64,000 nt of DNA from Tenrec ecaudatus (GCF_050624435.1 NC_134539.1:119209525-119273524), one strand, 5' to 3'. Counted from the stretch's first letter, positions 1-12,178 are shown. Notes: generated by a model from the letters alone, not told the origin. Numbers and translations are program-made.

Positions 1-920
1 TCCAATAACCTAGCATCCCATGATGCTCACCTTCCTGACATGATCGCTGAAGACAAAATGGATGCATAAACAAAGGTGGTGAAGAAAGCTGATGATGGCC
101 AGTTATCAAAAGATATAGCATATGGAGTCTTAACCTCTTGAAGATAAACAAGCAGCTATGAGGCTGAGAAGCAACAAAGTCTACAAGGAAGTAGCCCACC
201 AGCCTGTGTGATCCCGAGGTGTTGATGGGATCAGGTATCAGACATCAAAGAACAGAACAAAAAATCATATCCATGTGAATGAGGGGAGTTCAGAGTGGGG
301 ACCAAAGCCCATCTGTAGACAATTGGACCTCCCCTACAGAAGGGTCACAAGGAAGAGATGAGCCAGTCAGGGTACAGCCAAGCACCAATGAAACATACAA
401 GTTTCCTCTAGTTCTTTAGTGCTTGCCTCTCCCCACCCACTATCATGACCCCAATTCTACCTCACAAATATGGCTAGACCAGAGCATGTACCTGGGTACA
501 GATAAGAGCTGGATACACAGGGAATCCAGCACAGACAAAACCCTCAGGACCCATATTGAGAGTAGCAATAACAAGAGGGTAAGGGTAACTTGGGGGAAGA
601 AAGAGGGAACTGATCACACATATAACCCCCTCCCAGGGGGGTGGATAACAGAAAAGTGGGTGAAGGAAGGCAGTGGTCAGTGTAAGACATGAAATAATAA
701 TAATAATTTACAAATTATCAAGGATTCATGAAGGAGGGAGGGTGGGTAAAAATGAGGAGCTGAAACCAAGGGCTCAAGTGGAAAGAAAATGTTTTGAGAA
801 TGATGAGGGCAAAAAACGGACAAATGTGCTTGACACAAGGAATATATGTATGAATTGTAATAAGAGTTGTATGAGCGCCAATAAAATGATTTTCAAAAAA
901 GGATGAAGAAAAAAACTGGT
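1..920 (+). mobile_element. L1 3'UTR copy, entering from the left edge
   Basis: The sequence contains the 'ATCTGGGGTCTTAAAGGCTTG'-type segment in diverged form (about 120-145), the TTCTACCTCACAAATATGGC block (453-472) and the tail with AATAAAATGATT near 880. It holds a single copy of the 247-bp unit that is doubled in some other copies. Confidence 0.75.
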
Positions 921-1059
921 GCAAGAGGAAAAGTAGAGGCAACTAAGCGAGACACAGAGGTGAGAGCAGTTCCCTTGTATGACTCAGTAGTGTTCCAACT
1001 CAGACAAGGTCTCCTCTCTCTTTCTTAAAAGTTTTACTGTCAAATCAAACAATTCATTC

Positions 1060-1760
1060 ATTCATTCATTTGTAATAAAAAGAGCTGTACAATCATCACC
1101 ACAACCAACCCTGAACATCTTCTTCCTTTTGTGTTCATTGTCAGTAGTAACCAATTCCTCCCAAACCACACCCACCATGTTACCAAGAAATCATCAGTCC
1201 AGTTAATGTCTCCATAGACCCAGCCATCCTACATCTCATAAACAAAAACACACGCAGGCCACCAAATAATGACAGAAAAAAACATGAAAAACCCCAATAT
1301 AAAAGAAAGCACAAAATATTAAAAAAGGAAACAAATGTCAAATGGGTTAAAGGGAAATGAAATAATAAGGGGTTGCATTTTGACCCGACTCCATGTGCAG
1401 TCATCCACGTTACCATGCACTCGGTCTGATAGCCCTGCTAGTCACATGCCTCCTCTGTGGTCAGGGGGATTTCCCACAGGCTTCATCCACGGGGGAATGG
1501 ATTTGGGGTTTCACTGTCATCCGTAACCTTTTGCAAGTTGTGTGCTCAGAACTGAAGCTCTAATGCTGTCCCCTCCTCCAGTCTTGGATTTTATTATTTA
1601 CAGTCCTTGGATCACACAGGCTGGTGTGCTTCTTCTGTGGAATTAGCTGACACTTTACTTAGATGACTGCTGGTTTTAAGGCAAGACTTTAAGAACCCAG
1701 ATTCTATTCTTTCTGACAGCCAAGCCCTATCTGATTTTTTCCCCACACTTTGCTACAGCA
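1060..1760 (-). repeat. Old L1 3'UTR remnants
   Basis: Segments such as the one at 1666-1725 match the antisense of the L1 3'UTR at low identity. A (TTCA)n stretch lies at 1051-1071. The rest is too diverged to assign. Nothing coding is seen between here and 2550. Confidence 0.4.
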
Positions 1761-2549
1761 CCCATATGTCCAGCGTCCAGGCCTTCTCTCTCACGGAAAA
1801 CCTTAAGCTATTTTCACAGAGATTGCCTCAGAGACAAGCACTGGCACCATTAGTGGATTACACCCCAGAATCCTAGCACTTGACATCATATGGTGCACAT
1901 GGAGCATGCCGGATAGAAATCCCAGAAATCCTCCCGCCCATGGGAACTTTTAAAAGCCGCCGGCACACATGAGAGGGTATCTTGCTCTTTGACCTCCCAA
2001 GCTTTGAGGTGTTGGCATGAACAGAGTTCTGAATAGAGTTCTCCAGCATGACCTCTCTGTCTGACCAGAGTAATTCTTCCTCTTGGTGAAAAATCAAAAA
2101 AGGCCATTCTGGTAACAACCCGATGACTTTGAAGTATGACGCTGACAAAGAATATTAAATATTTCGCAGGTTAACAGACTAATATTGTGTAAGTGAAGTC
2201 ACCTGCTCCTGGGAAAGGAGAGGACGTTGGTAAAGTAGAGGTCAGTGACCACTCGGAAGACCCTCCATTGGAAGGATTGACAGGAAGCTGCAACAACGTG
2301 CTCAGAAGTAATGACAATGATGAGAGTGGTGCAGACTGAGCACAGTTTTCAGCTCCTATGCTGGGGGGAAACGGACCGGATAGACCCCACAGCTCATCCT
2401 GATAGGTGGAATGGTTACGTTTGGCAGTGTGAACCCAGCAGAGCCCCATGGGAGAGTGAGCTGGTGATCTGTTCTGGTAAAGTTTAGGCACAGCTTCACT
2501 GCCACAGAGTCCATTCCATCGTACAGCCATCATGGAGGCAGGCGCCCTG

Positions 2550-2725
2550 GTGCCATAGTGCTTATCCCTTGGGCTGTGGTCTGCATGGTTGGCAGTTCGA
2601 AACCACTGGCAGCTGCTAAAGTGAAAAAGTGAGCTTTCTACTCCCACAGCAGTTACAGTACTGAGAAACCCACAGGGGGTCACTATGAATCCGCATCAGC
2701 TCCATGGCAGTGGGTCTGGTTTTAG
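2550..2725 (+). mobile_element. AfroSINE
   Basis: It begins with a GCCCTGGTGCCATAGTGCTT box-A-like head, continues with a GGTTGGCAGTTCGAAACCA box-B-like core, and ends GGCAGTGGGTCTGGTTTT. This is the tRNA-derived SINE form typical of afrotherians. Confidence 0.8.
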
Positions 2726-2852
2726 AAGGCAGGGTCCTTTTTGGAGACTATCTGTGCATGGGAGTAGAAACCTTATCTCTCTCTTGAGCAATGGGCAGAA
2801 CTCCTTCAGAGTACTGCTATGCAACCTTCCAGGGGAACTGACTCAAGGAAAC

Positions 2853-2902
2853 CACACAACATTATTATTCAAATAACCACACAATATTATTATTCAAATC
2901 GT
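2853..2902 (+). repeat. Two-copy direct repeat, about 25 bp
   Basis: ACCACACAACATTATTATTC and ACCACACAATATTATTATTC with their tails stand in tandem. It is local, with no gene attached. Confidence 0.7.
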
Positions 2903-3149
2903 TATAATTCAAATGTGCACGAATTAAATGCCTGCACAGCAGGATCACAACAAACCATTAACAAACCTTTGGGCAGACAGGAAACTGCCAATGCTGAAGT
3001 TGCAGAAAGGTGATGCTAATTCAATTTCCTATGATAAGTTTGTGAGCTTCCTTTGCCCTGTGTCAGTGCTTACAAGGAAGGCACTTCAGTCAGAGTTAAG
3101 TCTCCCACAGTCCCAATGCCATCTGGAAAACCCTCCACCCACTTTCTGA

Positions 3150-4190
3150 CCACCGACTGCCAAGGTGAAGTCCTAAGTGGACAGGGAGGGGCAGAAGCCC
3201 TGACCAGTGTTCAGGAATAAGGTGGACAGACCCAGCTGGCCTATTGGAAAGACAAATGGGAAAGCAAAGGAACCCAAAGAAGGAGGGAGGCTGGCTTAAG
3301 GGAATTCCCCACAGAACAGCGAGATGTAAATAGAAGTTATCTCCCCCATTCTTGCCTGAAGCAAAGGATCCCTCTTGTCTGTTTTTTTTTATAAATCATT
3401 TTATTAAAGGCTCATACAACTCTTTAAAAAATAACCATTTTCTTAGGACCTCATACAATCATATCATAATTCATATATATACATCAATTGTGTAAAGCAT
3501 ATTTGTACATACATTGCCCTCATCATTCTCAAAACATATGTTCTCCACTTAACCCCTGACATTAGCTCCTCATTTCCCCCCTCATTCCCCATTCCCCCCT
3601 CCCTCATGAACCCTTGATAATTTATAAATCATTAGTTGGTCATATCTTACACTGCAAGATGTGTCCCATCACCCATTTTTCTGTTCTGTCCACAAGCAAG
3701 AAGTTATATGTAGATCCTTGTAATAGGTACCCTCTCCCCCTGCCACCTCCCCCCTCCTGCACCCTCGCTCCACCCTCCTGGTATCACCACACTCACAACT
3801 AGCCCTGAAGGAATCATCCGCCCTGGATTCCCTGTGGCTCCAGTTCCTATCTGTACCAGGGCACATCCTCCGGTCTAGCAGACTTGTAAGGTAGAGAGGA
3901 GCCCTCCTGTCTGACAACAAAAGCTTTACAAAGACTTGTGGGAAAGCTAGAGCTGGCGACAACTTGCCCACTGAAAGAATCAAGGGACAGCCAACTTTTC
4001 CTAGAAACTGCGGAGTCTGCATGGCTCTGAGGATTTGGTCAGACCTCAGTTGGATGGCATGTCAGCCCTTTCCCATCCCTTTTCTGTTTAACGGATATGT
4101 GGAATAAAATTTTTCTTCCCTCGATAGTATGCCGTTATGCTCATTTCCCCCTAGGACAGCCCGATATGACAGCTAGGTCTCAAACCAGGG
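3150..4190 (+). mobile_element. Possible LTR fossil split by an L1 insertion
   Basis: Two flanks (about 3150-3381 and 3902-4190) join into one LTR-like unit around an inserted L1. The right part has GTGGAATAAAATT at about 4101 followed by a T/C-rich stretch, as in an R-U5 region. The family is unassigned and the outer ends are unclear. Confidence 0.33.
3382..3901 (-). mobile_element. L1 3' end, 5'-truncated
   Basis: This is the antisense 3' tail of the window's main L1 lineage, starting after a T-run. The 12-base repeat CCCTCTTGTCTG (3370-3381) and CCCTCCTGTCTG (3902-3913) is its target duplication. Confidence 0.8.
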
Positions 4191-4909
4191 GGAAGTAGCC
4201 AATATAACATTAGAAATAGTCCATTAAAAGATTTACTTGCGAGAAGCAAGGTAAGAATAGGCCAGTGTGAGTGAAATCAGGGTCCCCTGCACTCTGAATA
4301 GACGTGTAAATCGCTTTCACCTTTGGGGGATAATTTAGCCATATCTCCAAATGCACGGAATGTACAGACTTTCAATTTCATGTATAGGTGCCTACTCTGG
4401 TGATATAGGGGCAAATATAAACAAAGATGTATATACATCTAACTGGGAAAACCGAGTCACCACTGTGAAGACAAGAGGCGGGGTGCTGGCATACCACACC
4501 TGCTGAAAGACCTTTGTCCTGGGAGCTGACCAAGGGCTGCAGAGCACACATGCACCATCGCTCCCACCTGCACTTCACATCCCCCAGGAACTGATCTACA
4601 AAACCTGGTCTCCTACCTGAGAAGATTCCCACTCTGAGATTCTCAATTCCACCAAGCACAATCTTTTCTTGGACCCCGATTCCCAGAGGCACAAGGGAAA
4701 CCGGTGAGTTAGCAAGGTGTGATTTGTCAGAGTACTAAAAGTTTGGCATTTTCTTTCACAAGAAATAATACGTGAGTCAACAGGGGAATCAGTTGAGCAA
4801 CAGAGCAAATTTGGTCACCTGAGGGTACCACCTAGTGAATTTGCGTGTTCATTAAACTCTTCCTGCTCTGCTGCCTTTTGCCCCACCTTCTCGAGGGTGA
4901 CACCGGGGG

Positions 4910-4916
4910 TATAAAT
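4910..4916 (+). promoter_or_regulatory. TATA box of the WFDC18-like gene
   Basis: TATAAAT lies 43 bases before the ATG, which puts the transcription start near 4940 and leaves a 5'UTR of about 20 bases. The short TATA-to-ATG spacing resembles that of exon 1 in other WAP-family genes. Confidence 0.7.
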
Positions 4917-4958
4917 CGGAGCGGAGCTGAGTGTGGGCAGCAGCACATCAAGGCCAAC

Positions 4959-5786
4959 ATGAAGACAGGCATGGTTTTTCTTCTGGTGGTTCTCATCGGC
5001 CTGGGCATGGAGACGGACTGTGTGAACAGCCTTTCCTCGGAAGGTGACTATGCTGAGGGCATCTCTAGCTGAGAGCAGACATGGCTCAGGCTAGCCTTAG
5101 ACCGAGGATGATTTGCCAACAGAAGCAGGAATGGAGATTTGGTAGAGGCCTGACACACATTCTCTGAGCTGCGTGCCCGGTCAGTCTCCTGATTAGATTG
5201 GGGTGGGTCTGGGCAGATGTTGAGGGGAGCGAAGGCTCTGTTCTGTGGTCAGGACATGTGTGCTGGGCACAGGACTGTCCAGGGGAGCAGCTCCAGGAGG
5301 AACCTGGGCATGTGCAGGGATTGAGAGATGGTGGTCTGGGGTCAGAGAGAATACAACACCTTCTTATGAAGAAGTGCAAAGGCCGGGGTGATGTGGGTGC
5401 AGATTTCTCATCTTGAGATTCTACAGCCTTTGTAGCAAGGAAAAGTTTGGCTTGGAAATCGGGGTTTCCAAATGAGGATGGATTGACTGAGGCTGCAGGA
5501 AGCACTCAGGAGCATGCAAGAAGAAATGGAAGAGGCTGATGTCCCATCAGTTATGTGTGCTTCTGACCTGCAGCGTCTGTTTCCTTCTCTGTCCTAGTAA
5601 CCATTCAGGGCTGCAAAAAGACCATTTTATATTTCAGGGCAACAAAGACCTGGACGCTGTCCAAAGGTGTCACCAGGAAGCGTTGGGATTTGTGCTGAAA
5701 TGTGTTCCAGGGATGATGACTGTCCCAGAGGAAATAAATGCTGCAGCAATGGGTGTGGCCATGTCTGCAAACGTCCTGTTTTCTGA
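4959..5786 (+). CDS. WFDC18: WAP four-disulfide core protein, Wfdc17/Wfdc18-like
   Basis: This gene encodes a small secreted WAP (whey acidic protein) domain protein of about 77 residues. Exon 1 (4959-5043) gives a signal peptide starting MKTGMVFLLVVLIGLGM and ends in phase 1 at a GT donor. Exon 2 (5638-5786) follows a TTTCAG acceptor and restores the frame as G-QQRPGRCPK. The mature part holds all eight WAP cysteines in the order C..C..C..C..CC..C..C and ends [15 protein letters not shown], very close to what I remember of mouse Wfdc18 (CCSNGCGHACKPPVF). The TGA is followed at once by a strong GTAAGT donor at 5787, so a 3'UTR-only third exon is expected. Relatives are protease-inhibitor-like or growth-modulating secreted proteins, but inhibitory activity cannot be judged here. 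It could equally be called Wfdc17, because the paralogues are recent and lineage-specific. The reading frame is intact. Confidence 0.88.
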
Positions 5787-6758
5787 GTAAGTATAAGTCC
5801 ATCAAGAGATGCCCTAGAGGGAGACAAGATTGTGCTGGACTTTCCTCCAAGAGAAAGGGACTGGAAGCAAATGTCATCAGAAGGATTCTAGTGGCTTCAT
5901 CTAAGCCCCTACCCCCACCCCCAGAGAGGAAGCAGCATCCCCTGGCAGTCAGAGAGGACCAGTAGAGACTTGTGTCTGGGATCCTACAGTCACAGGATTA
6001 CTAGTCCCCAGGAGTTCTTGGCTACCTCCTTTCCTCTTGCTACCAAGGGGCCAAGCATCATGCTTACCCGTCCTGGAGAGTGCGTGATCCTGGAGCAAGA
6101 CTAGGAAGACTCATGCACTTACCATTTCCTATACCAGCCAAACAGCCGCTGATGTAAACTTGAAAAAAAAATTAAATTCCACATGTCAGGGAGACAGGTC
6201 CATATCAGTAATTACAACCTAGTGGAAACACTGTTTAGTACAAATTTATCATATGGTCAGTGAGAGCACTGAGAAGGGTCATTCGTTTTGCATGGGTGTT
6301 TTGGACAGGTTGTCAGGAGAGGGGAGTGTTTAGAGAAGGGCCTTAAAGGATGCTTAAAGTTGACAAGTAAGAGGAAGGTGGTCTCCGTGTTTCCCACACT
6401 GGAGAGAGGAGAGAATGAGAATTGAACCCCTCTTTGAAGATGACTGTGGCTCAGAGGGTCATGGAGGCCCCGTAGTGTGTCTATTAAGCCAGAATACAGA
6501 GCAAGGAGCAGCCTGCGAGAGAGACTGACTGACAAGCTGTCGGAGGTTTTGAGCAGAGGGCATGTCATGGTCCAATTTGTATTTCAGAATGGTGTTCCTG
6601 GAGGCCCTGGGGATGACATAGAGACTCTTCATTAAGCCTGCATGATGACCAGCCACAGAAGATGCTCATAAATCCATGAATTCCATGCGTGGCATTACAA
6701 TACCCCTTCACACTCCATTCCTGACCACTCCTTCTCCTTGACCTTGCACCCCTAAAAG

Positions 6759-6840
6759 AAGAAGAGCTATAATGGGCTTGTTTCCAAAATAGAAGATGAA
6801 TACCTAATAAATGTGTGTTCAAATAAACTGTGTCTATGGC
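6759..6840 (+). other. WFDC18: Predicted 3'UTR exon of the WFDC18-like gene
   Basis: A pyrimidine-containing stretch ending in AAAAG at 6758 could be an acceptor. It is followed by two AATAAA signals at 6806-6811 and 6822-6827. The GTAAGT donor immediately after the stop codon at 5787 needs such a downstream exon. The exact acceptor is a guess, and no coding sequence is expected here. Confidence 0.4.
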
Positions 6841-7209
6841 ATTATTCAGGACGAGTCAGTCTTCCTCTTGAAGAATTCAAATGTATCATGCTTGGACCAG
6901 CAGTACCAGGCGTGTTTCCTGCAGTGGGCCCCATGATGGCCAGGGACTCCGGATACCAAAGAGAACATTCTGCCTCATTCCTGCAGGGCCCTTGGTGGGC
7001 CGCACAGAGCCCGTCACCACCACAAGGTCAGCCGTGGGAAACAGAGAGATTTCTCCCAAATAGATGTTAGGCAGAGGACACTGCTAGCACCTAATGAGAA
7101 GGGATTGTCAAGGAGCCTCCTGAAGGCAGTCAGGGGCCAGACCACTGATAGCCTGCACCCGCCCCCATCCAGTGCTCTGTGTGTGTTTCCCTCAATTCCC
7201 TGTGGACTC

Positions 7210-7401
7210 ATTAAAATACAAAGTTTTATTGAGATATAATTAACATTTTGTATAAATATACTTTAAAAAATCATTTTATTGGTGGGCTTGTACAATTCCT
7301 ATCACAATCCATGCATCCATCCATCCATTTTGTCAAGCACACTTGTACATTTGCTGCCATCATCATTTTCAAAACATTTGCTTTCTGCTTGAGCCCTTGG
7401 T
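7210..7401 (-). mobile_element. L1 tail with probable 3' transduction
   Basis: A roughly 140-bp L1 3' end (7262-7401) is followed, past its own A-rich end, by about 50 extra bases. These carry a second AATAAA before the target repeat (CCCTGTGGACTC 7198-7209, CCCTATGGACTC 7402-7413). Parent block B lacks the whole insert. Confidence 0.6.
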
Positions 7402-8066
7402 CCCTATGGACTCTTAAGTCACTTCTTGTCCCACGTTGATTCTCCAACTTCAAAGCCAAGAGTGAGGTCCTGGGAACCTGGAGGACTTTTATCAGCTTAG
7501 TAGGATTCTTCGGATTCTGGAGATGGACCATATGTCAGGGCCAGTTTGACCGTGTGCCACAGCAGAAGGAAACAGCGAGCAGTCCTGCAGGCCTGGGTCG
7601 GGCCCCACTGCTGTAGCTCCTCGCAGGCAAGTCACCTCTTTGAGCCCCAGCTGCTCCACTCATAAACCCTGCTAGTGGCCCCCCACCACAGGCTGGCTCT
7701 AAGGCACCCTGGAGGGCACCCAGTCAATGTGAGGCCACCCTGCCCTGCTCCTTTCCCTAGAGTGGAGAGATGTCCTCCACGTAAGTTGTCCCCGGTCTTG
7801 CCTTTTTTGCACTTCTCTTCCACAAACACAGTGACCCCTTCTTTACTGTAGGCTTGACTTGTGATCTAATGAAATGATTATGTAAATGCCTGAGTTTTCA
7901 CTGAAATACCACAGCTGTAAATGAGTATCATTCTGCCAGTAATCATTTCTACATTACATTATGAACTGAATGAAAGGGAAAAAATGCAACCAGTTGCTGA
8001 TTCAGGGACTCGCTTCCCCTCTGATTTGTCTGATCTGTGTTGTCACCTGGCTCTGTTCTAACACAG

Positions 8067-8152
8067 GGTCCTGCTTAGGATTCTGCCAAAGTCACTGGGA
8101 CTGTGAGAAAGGAGAGAGGTGTGTCCTCACATCTGTGCAGAGGACATAACAG
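8067..8152 (+). pseudogene. WFDC21 duplicate, exon 2 (dead)
   Basis: This is a copy of WFDC21 exon 2 (45905-46002) with its acceptor (ACACAG) and donor (ACAG|GTGAAA) still visible. It reads SCLGFCQSHWDCEKGERC and then loses 12 bases, removing the SNGCGH block and the last two WAP cysteines. It stops soon after at TAA. Flanks on both sides match 45213-46243. It lies in the opposite orientation to its own exon 1 copy at 13907-13999, so the gene is structurally broken as well as mutated. Confidence 0.82.
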
Positions 8153-8255
8153 GTGAAAACTATGAGCTCTTTTCTGCTTCTGCAACCACTGCAAGTTGTA
8201 CCCTGGCCCAAATGGAACATTCTAGAAATGAGTGAAATAGAAGTCCACATGTCTA

Positions 8256-8766
8256 CTGTAGTAGTCAAGGTTTACTAGAGAAACAAATTCATAGGCACTC
8301 ACATGTATATAAGACAAAGCTTTATATACAAGCGGAATGGAAAGTTAGAAAGCATCCCAGCGCAGACCAGATCAAATCCATAAGTCCAATATTAGCCCAT
8401 ATGGCTGACACCAATCTATAAAGCCCTCTTCAGATTCATGCAACACATGCAATGACACTGAATGCAGGAAGATCACTGGCCAGTGGGTGGAACGTCTTAT
8501 GGATCCAGTGGCGGCAGAAGCATCTCAGTGTTGGCATGGGTCTCCACGAGGCTTCTCCACCTCCAGGGCTCCTGTGCATCAGCGCAGCTCCATCAGGCTC
8601 GTCTTCAGTAACGTCTCTAAGGGAGTGAGTGTGTGTCCCCTCCAGAGGTCTATTTATCTCCTTAACGCCTCCAAATGAGGGCATCAAACTGCAACCTGAT
8701 TGACAAGCTAAACAACACCCCTTCACTCATAGGTCTCAAATTGACAACAGATTATGTAACTACCAA
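8256..8766 (-). repeat. Unclassified ~0.5-kb interspersed repeat
   Basis: It interrupts duplicate block B. Its end (antisense of GAATTTGTTTCTCTAGTAAAC) is shared with the ends of repeats at 8910-9475, 14620-14722 and 50705-51235. I cannot name the family with certainty. Confidence 0.5.
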
Positions 8767-8909
8767 ATCTCCCATGGTCTCTCCCCCTCTTTAACCACAT
8801 TTTTCCTAAGTAAAAAGGTCCATCGATCACAGGATGGTGGTTTCCAAGGTTGTAGAATAATTGTATTACCTGGCAAATGCTGGAGGATAGATCAGACTAT
8901 TCAGTCCCT

Positions 8910-9475
8910 GAGGTAGTTTATTTATTTTGTCAACCTGGCTGATAAACTCATATGAGATTAATTGAAAGGCGGAGAGATAAATGGCTCTGGAGCCTGGCCC
9001 TTTTTGTCTCTTGCTCCTTGATCTTCAGACCAGTGTGTGGCTGCCTTGCTTGATCTTTGCCTCAATTTGCAAGCTACACTACCTGTGGGACACCTAACCC
9101 ACGGACTGTGTTGCTGTAATTTGAGGTTCCTTCAAGACCTGCTTTGCCACACCATGGGCACCATTGAAATTTACGTGTCTTGAGCTGGGGACTGTCGGAC
9201 CCTGTCATCTGGCTGACTGTTGGTGACTTTCCTTGCTGTTTGCTGCCTGTGCCTGGATAGCCTGAATTGCTCTACAGAGGACTCCCTGGTGGTCCTCAAG
9301 ACTTGAAGGACTTCCAGTGTCTCACAACTGTCTCATGGGAGTGAGTTGCACTGAGCCATTTGTACTGCTTTAAATTTAATTAACTTTTTATTTCTTATGT
9401 TACATATCTATCTGTAAAAAATATATAGAATTATTGGCATACTGGTTTTGTTTCTCTACAGGACCCTGTCCAACA
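8910..9475 (+). repeat. Unclassified ~0.5-kb interspersed repeat
   Basis: It starts with TTGTCAACCTGGCTGATAAA and ends with GGTTTTGTTTCTCTACAGGA. The same order is found at 50705-51235. Confidence 0.5.
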
Positions 9476-11261
9476 CAAGCACATTTGTATATATGTTGCC
9501 ATCATCATTTTCAAAGCATTTTCTTCCTACTTGAGCCCTTGGTATCAGCCCCTCGTGTTTTCCTCCATTCCCACGCCCCACCCTTCCTCCCTGAAGAATC
9601 CTTGATAATTTATCAAGTATTATTATATTTTCATGACTTACGCTTTTCTATTGTCCTTCCACCTGGGAGGAGGTTATATATAGATTGTTGTCATTGGCTC
9701 CCCTTTTCTCCCACACCCTCCTCTTCCCCTCCTGGTATTGTCACTCTCATTATTGGTCCTGTGGGGTTTATCTGTCCTGGATTCTCTGTTTCCAACTCTT
9801 ATCTGTACCTGTGTACATGCTCTGGTCTAGATGGATTTGTAAGATAGAATTGGGGTCATGATACTGGGGTGGGGGGGCAGGAGGGGGTAACATGAAAGAA
9901 CTAGAGGGAAGCACTTGAACTAGAGGATGTATGTTTCATCGGTGCTATACTGCACCCTGACTGGCTCATCTCTTCCTGTGACCCTTCTGTAAGGGGATGT
10001 CCAATAGTCTGCAGATGGGCTTTGGGTCTCCACTCTGCACTACCGCTCATTCACATATATATGATTTTTTGTTTGTTGTCTTTGATGCCTGATACCTGAC
10101 CCCATTGACACCTCATGTTCACACGGGCTGGCGTGCTTCTTCCATGTGGGCTTTGTTGCTTCTCAGCTAGATGGTGGCCTGTTTACCTTCAAGCCTTTAA
10201 GACCCCAGGTGCTATATCTTTTGATAGCCAGGCATAATCAGCTTTCCTCACCACATTTGCTTATGAACCTGCTTTGTCTTCAGCAATCATGTTGGGCAGG
10301 TGAGCATTATGGAATGCTAGACTATTAGAACAAAGTGTTCTTGTGGTGAGGGAGTTCTTGAGTAGAGATCTAATGTTCATCTGCTACCTTAATACTTAAC
10401 ATATACACACATGTATGTAGATCTATTTCCCCATCATTATATATAAATATATTTACATATGTGCATCTCTGTTTTTAGACCTCTATAAATGACCTTTGCC
10501 TCCTAGGTTTTTCCTCTATTTCCTTTTATTTTCCTCTTGGCTCCCTATCATGTTTGGCCTTCATTTGGGTTTCAGTTATTTCTCTTGGCTATATTGCCCT
10601 TGATTAAGCCACACCAAGGATTGGATATCCTCCTTGCCATCGATTTTTAATTACTTTTTGTTCCCTTGTCCCTGAGTTGGTTCATACCCTCTTTCATTTC
10701 CCCTACTTCCCCACCTCCCACATTCCCCCCCCACCCCCACCCTATCCCCCTCAACCATCTGTCAGTCCAATTTTTTACTCCTCCGGATTGTTTATCCTGC
10801 CTATCTTATCTAGATAGACCTGCAGAGACAATAAAAAGCACACAAACAAAGGAGAGTAAAACAAAGCAACAACAAGAAAATCAAGAAAAAAAGAAAAGCC
10901 TATAAATAGTTCCAGGCCTGTTTGTTGACCTTTAGGAGTGTTTTCCTGTCAAGTCTGAAGGGTGCCATGCCCTGGCCCCAAAGTCTATTATTGGTATTCC
11001 CTGAAGGCTTCATTGCTTTGCTCCCCTGGCTGCTCTGTTGCACACCCTTAGCATTTTGTCCAGGTGTGCTGGGGTCAGATCAGGCACAATTCCCGTGCTA
11101 TGTCTCCAGTGTTGTCCCTTCAAGTACTGTACACTATGGGTCAGTGAGGGAAGTTGTGTCTCATAGGGGGGCCTGCCCCACTAAGATTGCTCTGAACAAT
11201 CTGGGCCAGGATGTGCTCCACTCCCTCTCCTTCCCTCTTCGTTTGCTTCTGTGTGCTCTGA
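9476..11261 (-). mobile_element. L1 3'UTR, long 5'-truncated copy
   Basis: This is an antisense copy of most of the 3'UTR of the window's main L1, from the AAACACTCCTAAAGG region (about 10935) to the tail. It has one 247-bp unit. Its 5' edge coincides with the breakpoint of duplicate block A. Confidence 0.75.
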
Positions 11262-11446
11262 TCAGGCATAAAGCTGCAAAATTCAAGGGACCCGTCAGCC
11301 TCGTCTTTCTCAATCAAAAGAAATGTGGTGGAGGTAAAATTGCTGACCTTGCAGTTGGCAGCCAGAATGCCTGTGCGCAGACTCGGCCCTCCAGACGTTC
11401 AGTGAGCAGCCACGTGTGGTGACCATTTGCACCACTCAATGATCCG

Positions 11447-11655
11447 TGTATAAAGCACACACCAACCAAATGAACCACAAACTCCTTGCAACCCTATAGG
11501 AGAGGGTCGAAGTGCGCTTTGTGCCTCTGAGGCTGTCATGTGTCCAGAAGCCGACTGCCACATCTTTGCCCTGAGGAGCCGATGAGAGCTTCAAACAGCT
11601 AACCTTTGGGTTAGCAGCAAGGACTTAAGCACTGCACCACCAGGGCGCCAAGGTA
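11447..11655 (-). mobile_element. AfroSINE shared by both WFDC21 blocks
   Basis: It matches 43602-43800 in reverse complement, so this SINE was already present when the duplication occurred. Confidence 0.75.
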
Positions 11656-12178
11656 TAACAGACAGAAGCAGATTGTTGAGTTACAAAGACATAAGATAGG
11701 GTGCTCAGCTTCGCGTAGTTTCACATCTCACATCAGAGAGAAAACATCCGGTCCAAGTACAGAATTCCAAAGCAGTACGTGTCAGTGACCCCGGGAGGCC
11801 GATCTAGAGGAGTCAATGGACTCGGAGGGAAGAAGCTGTGCCTTCCAATGAGAACAGGTGAGTTTGAAATGCAGGAACTTCAAGGCAGAGTTCTGGGGAG
11901 CCATGCAGCGATGGGAGAAAAGAACTACAAGCCACAGTGGGAGAGAGGAAATGCACAGAGGGGATGGGGTGTGGGGTGAATGAAGTGGAGTTGGTGCACA
12001 ATTTAAGGAGGTGCTTGCATCACCTGGGGAGGAACGTATGGATCTGACCCCCTGGGTGCCTCCCCAGCCTCACCCCGGTTCCCGAGTCCAGGTCCTGCAC
12101 ACAGCGTTCACAGGGAATGACAGACAGATGGGGTTTTCCGTTTTAGCAGACAACTGGACAAGGGTTAGGGAAGCGTTG

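Larger units (their letters stand above)
7167..8905 (+). repeat. Duplicate block B of the WFDC21 locus
   Basis: This block matches 45213-46243 in the same orientation and contains the dead exon 2 copy. Two insertions are private to it: an L1 tail at 7210-7401, and an unclassified repeat at about 8256-8766. Because block A is inverted and block B is not, the duplicate must have undergone a further local inversion. Confidence 0.83.

Noticed and set aside
2171-2683. 170-residue open frame on the minus strand
   Set aside because: It overlaps an AfroSINE, shows no family resemblance and has composition like its surroundings.
5539-5790. 83-residue open frame over WFDC18 exon 2
   Set aside because: It is in the wrong frame. 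The frame fixed by the exon 1 splice phase gives the WAP domain, and this one breaks it.
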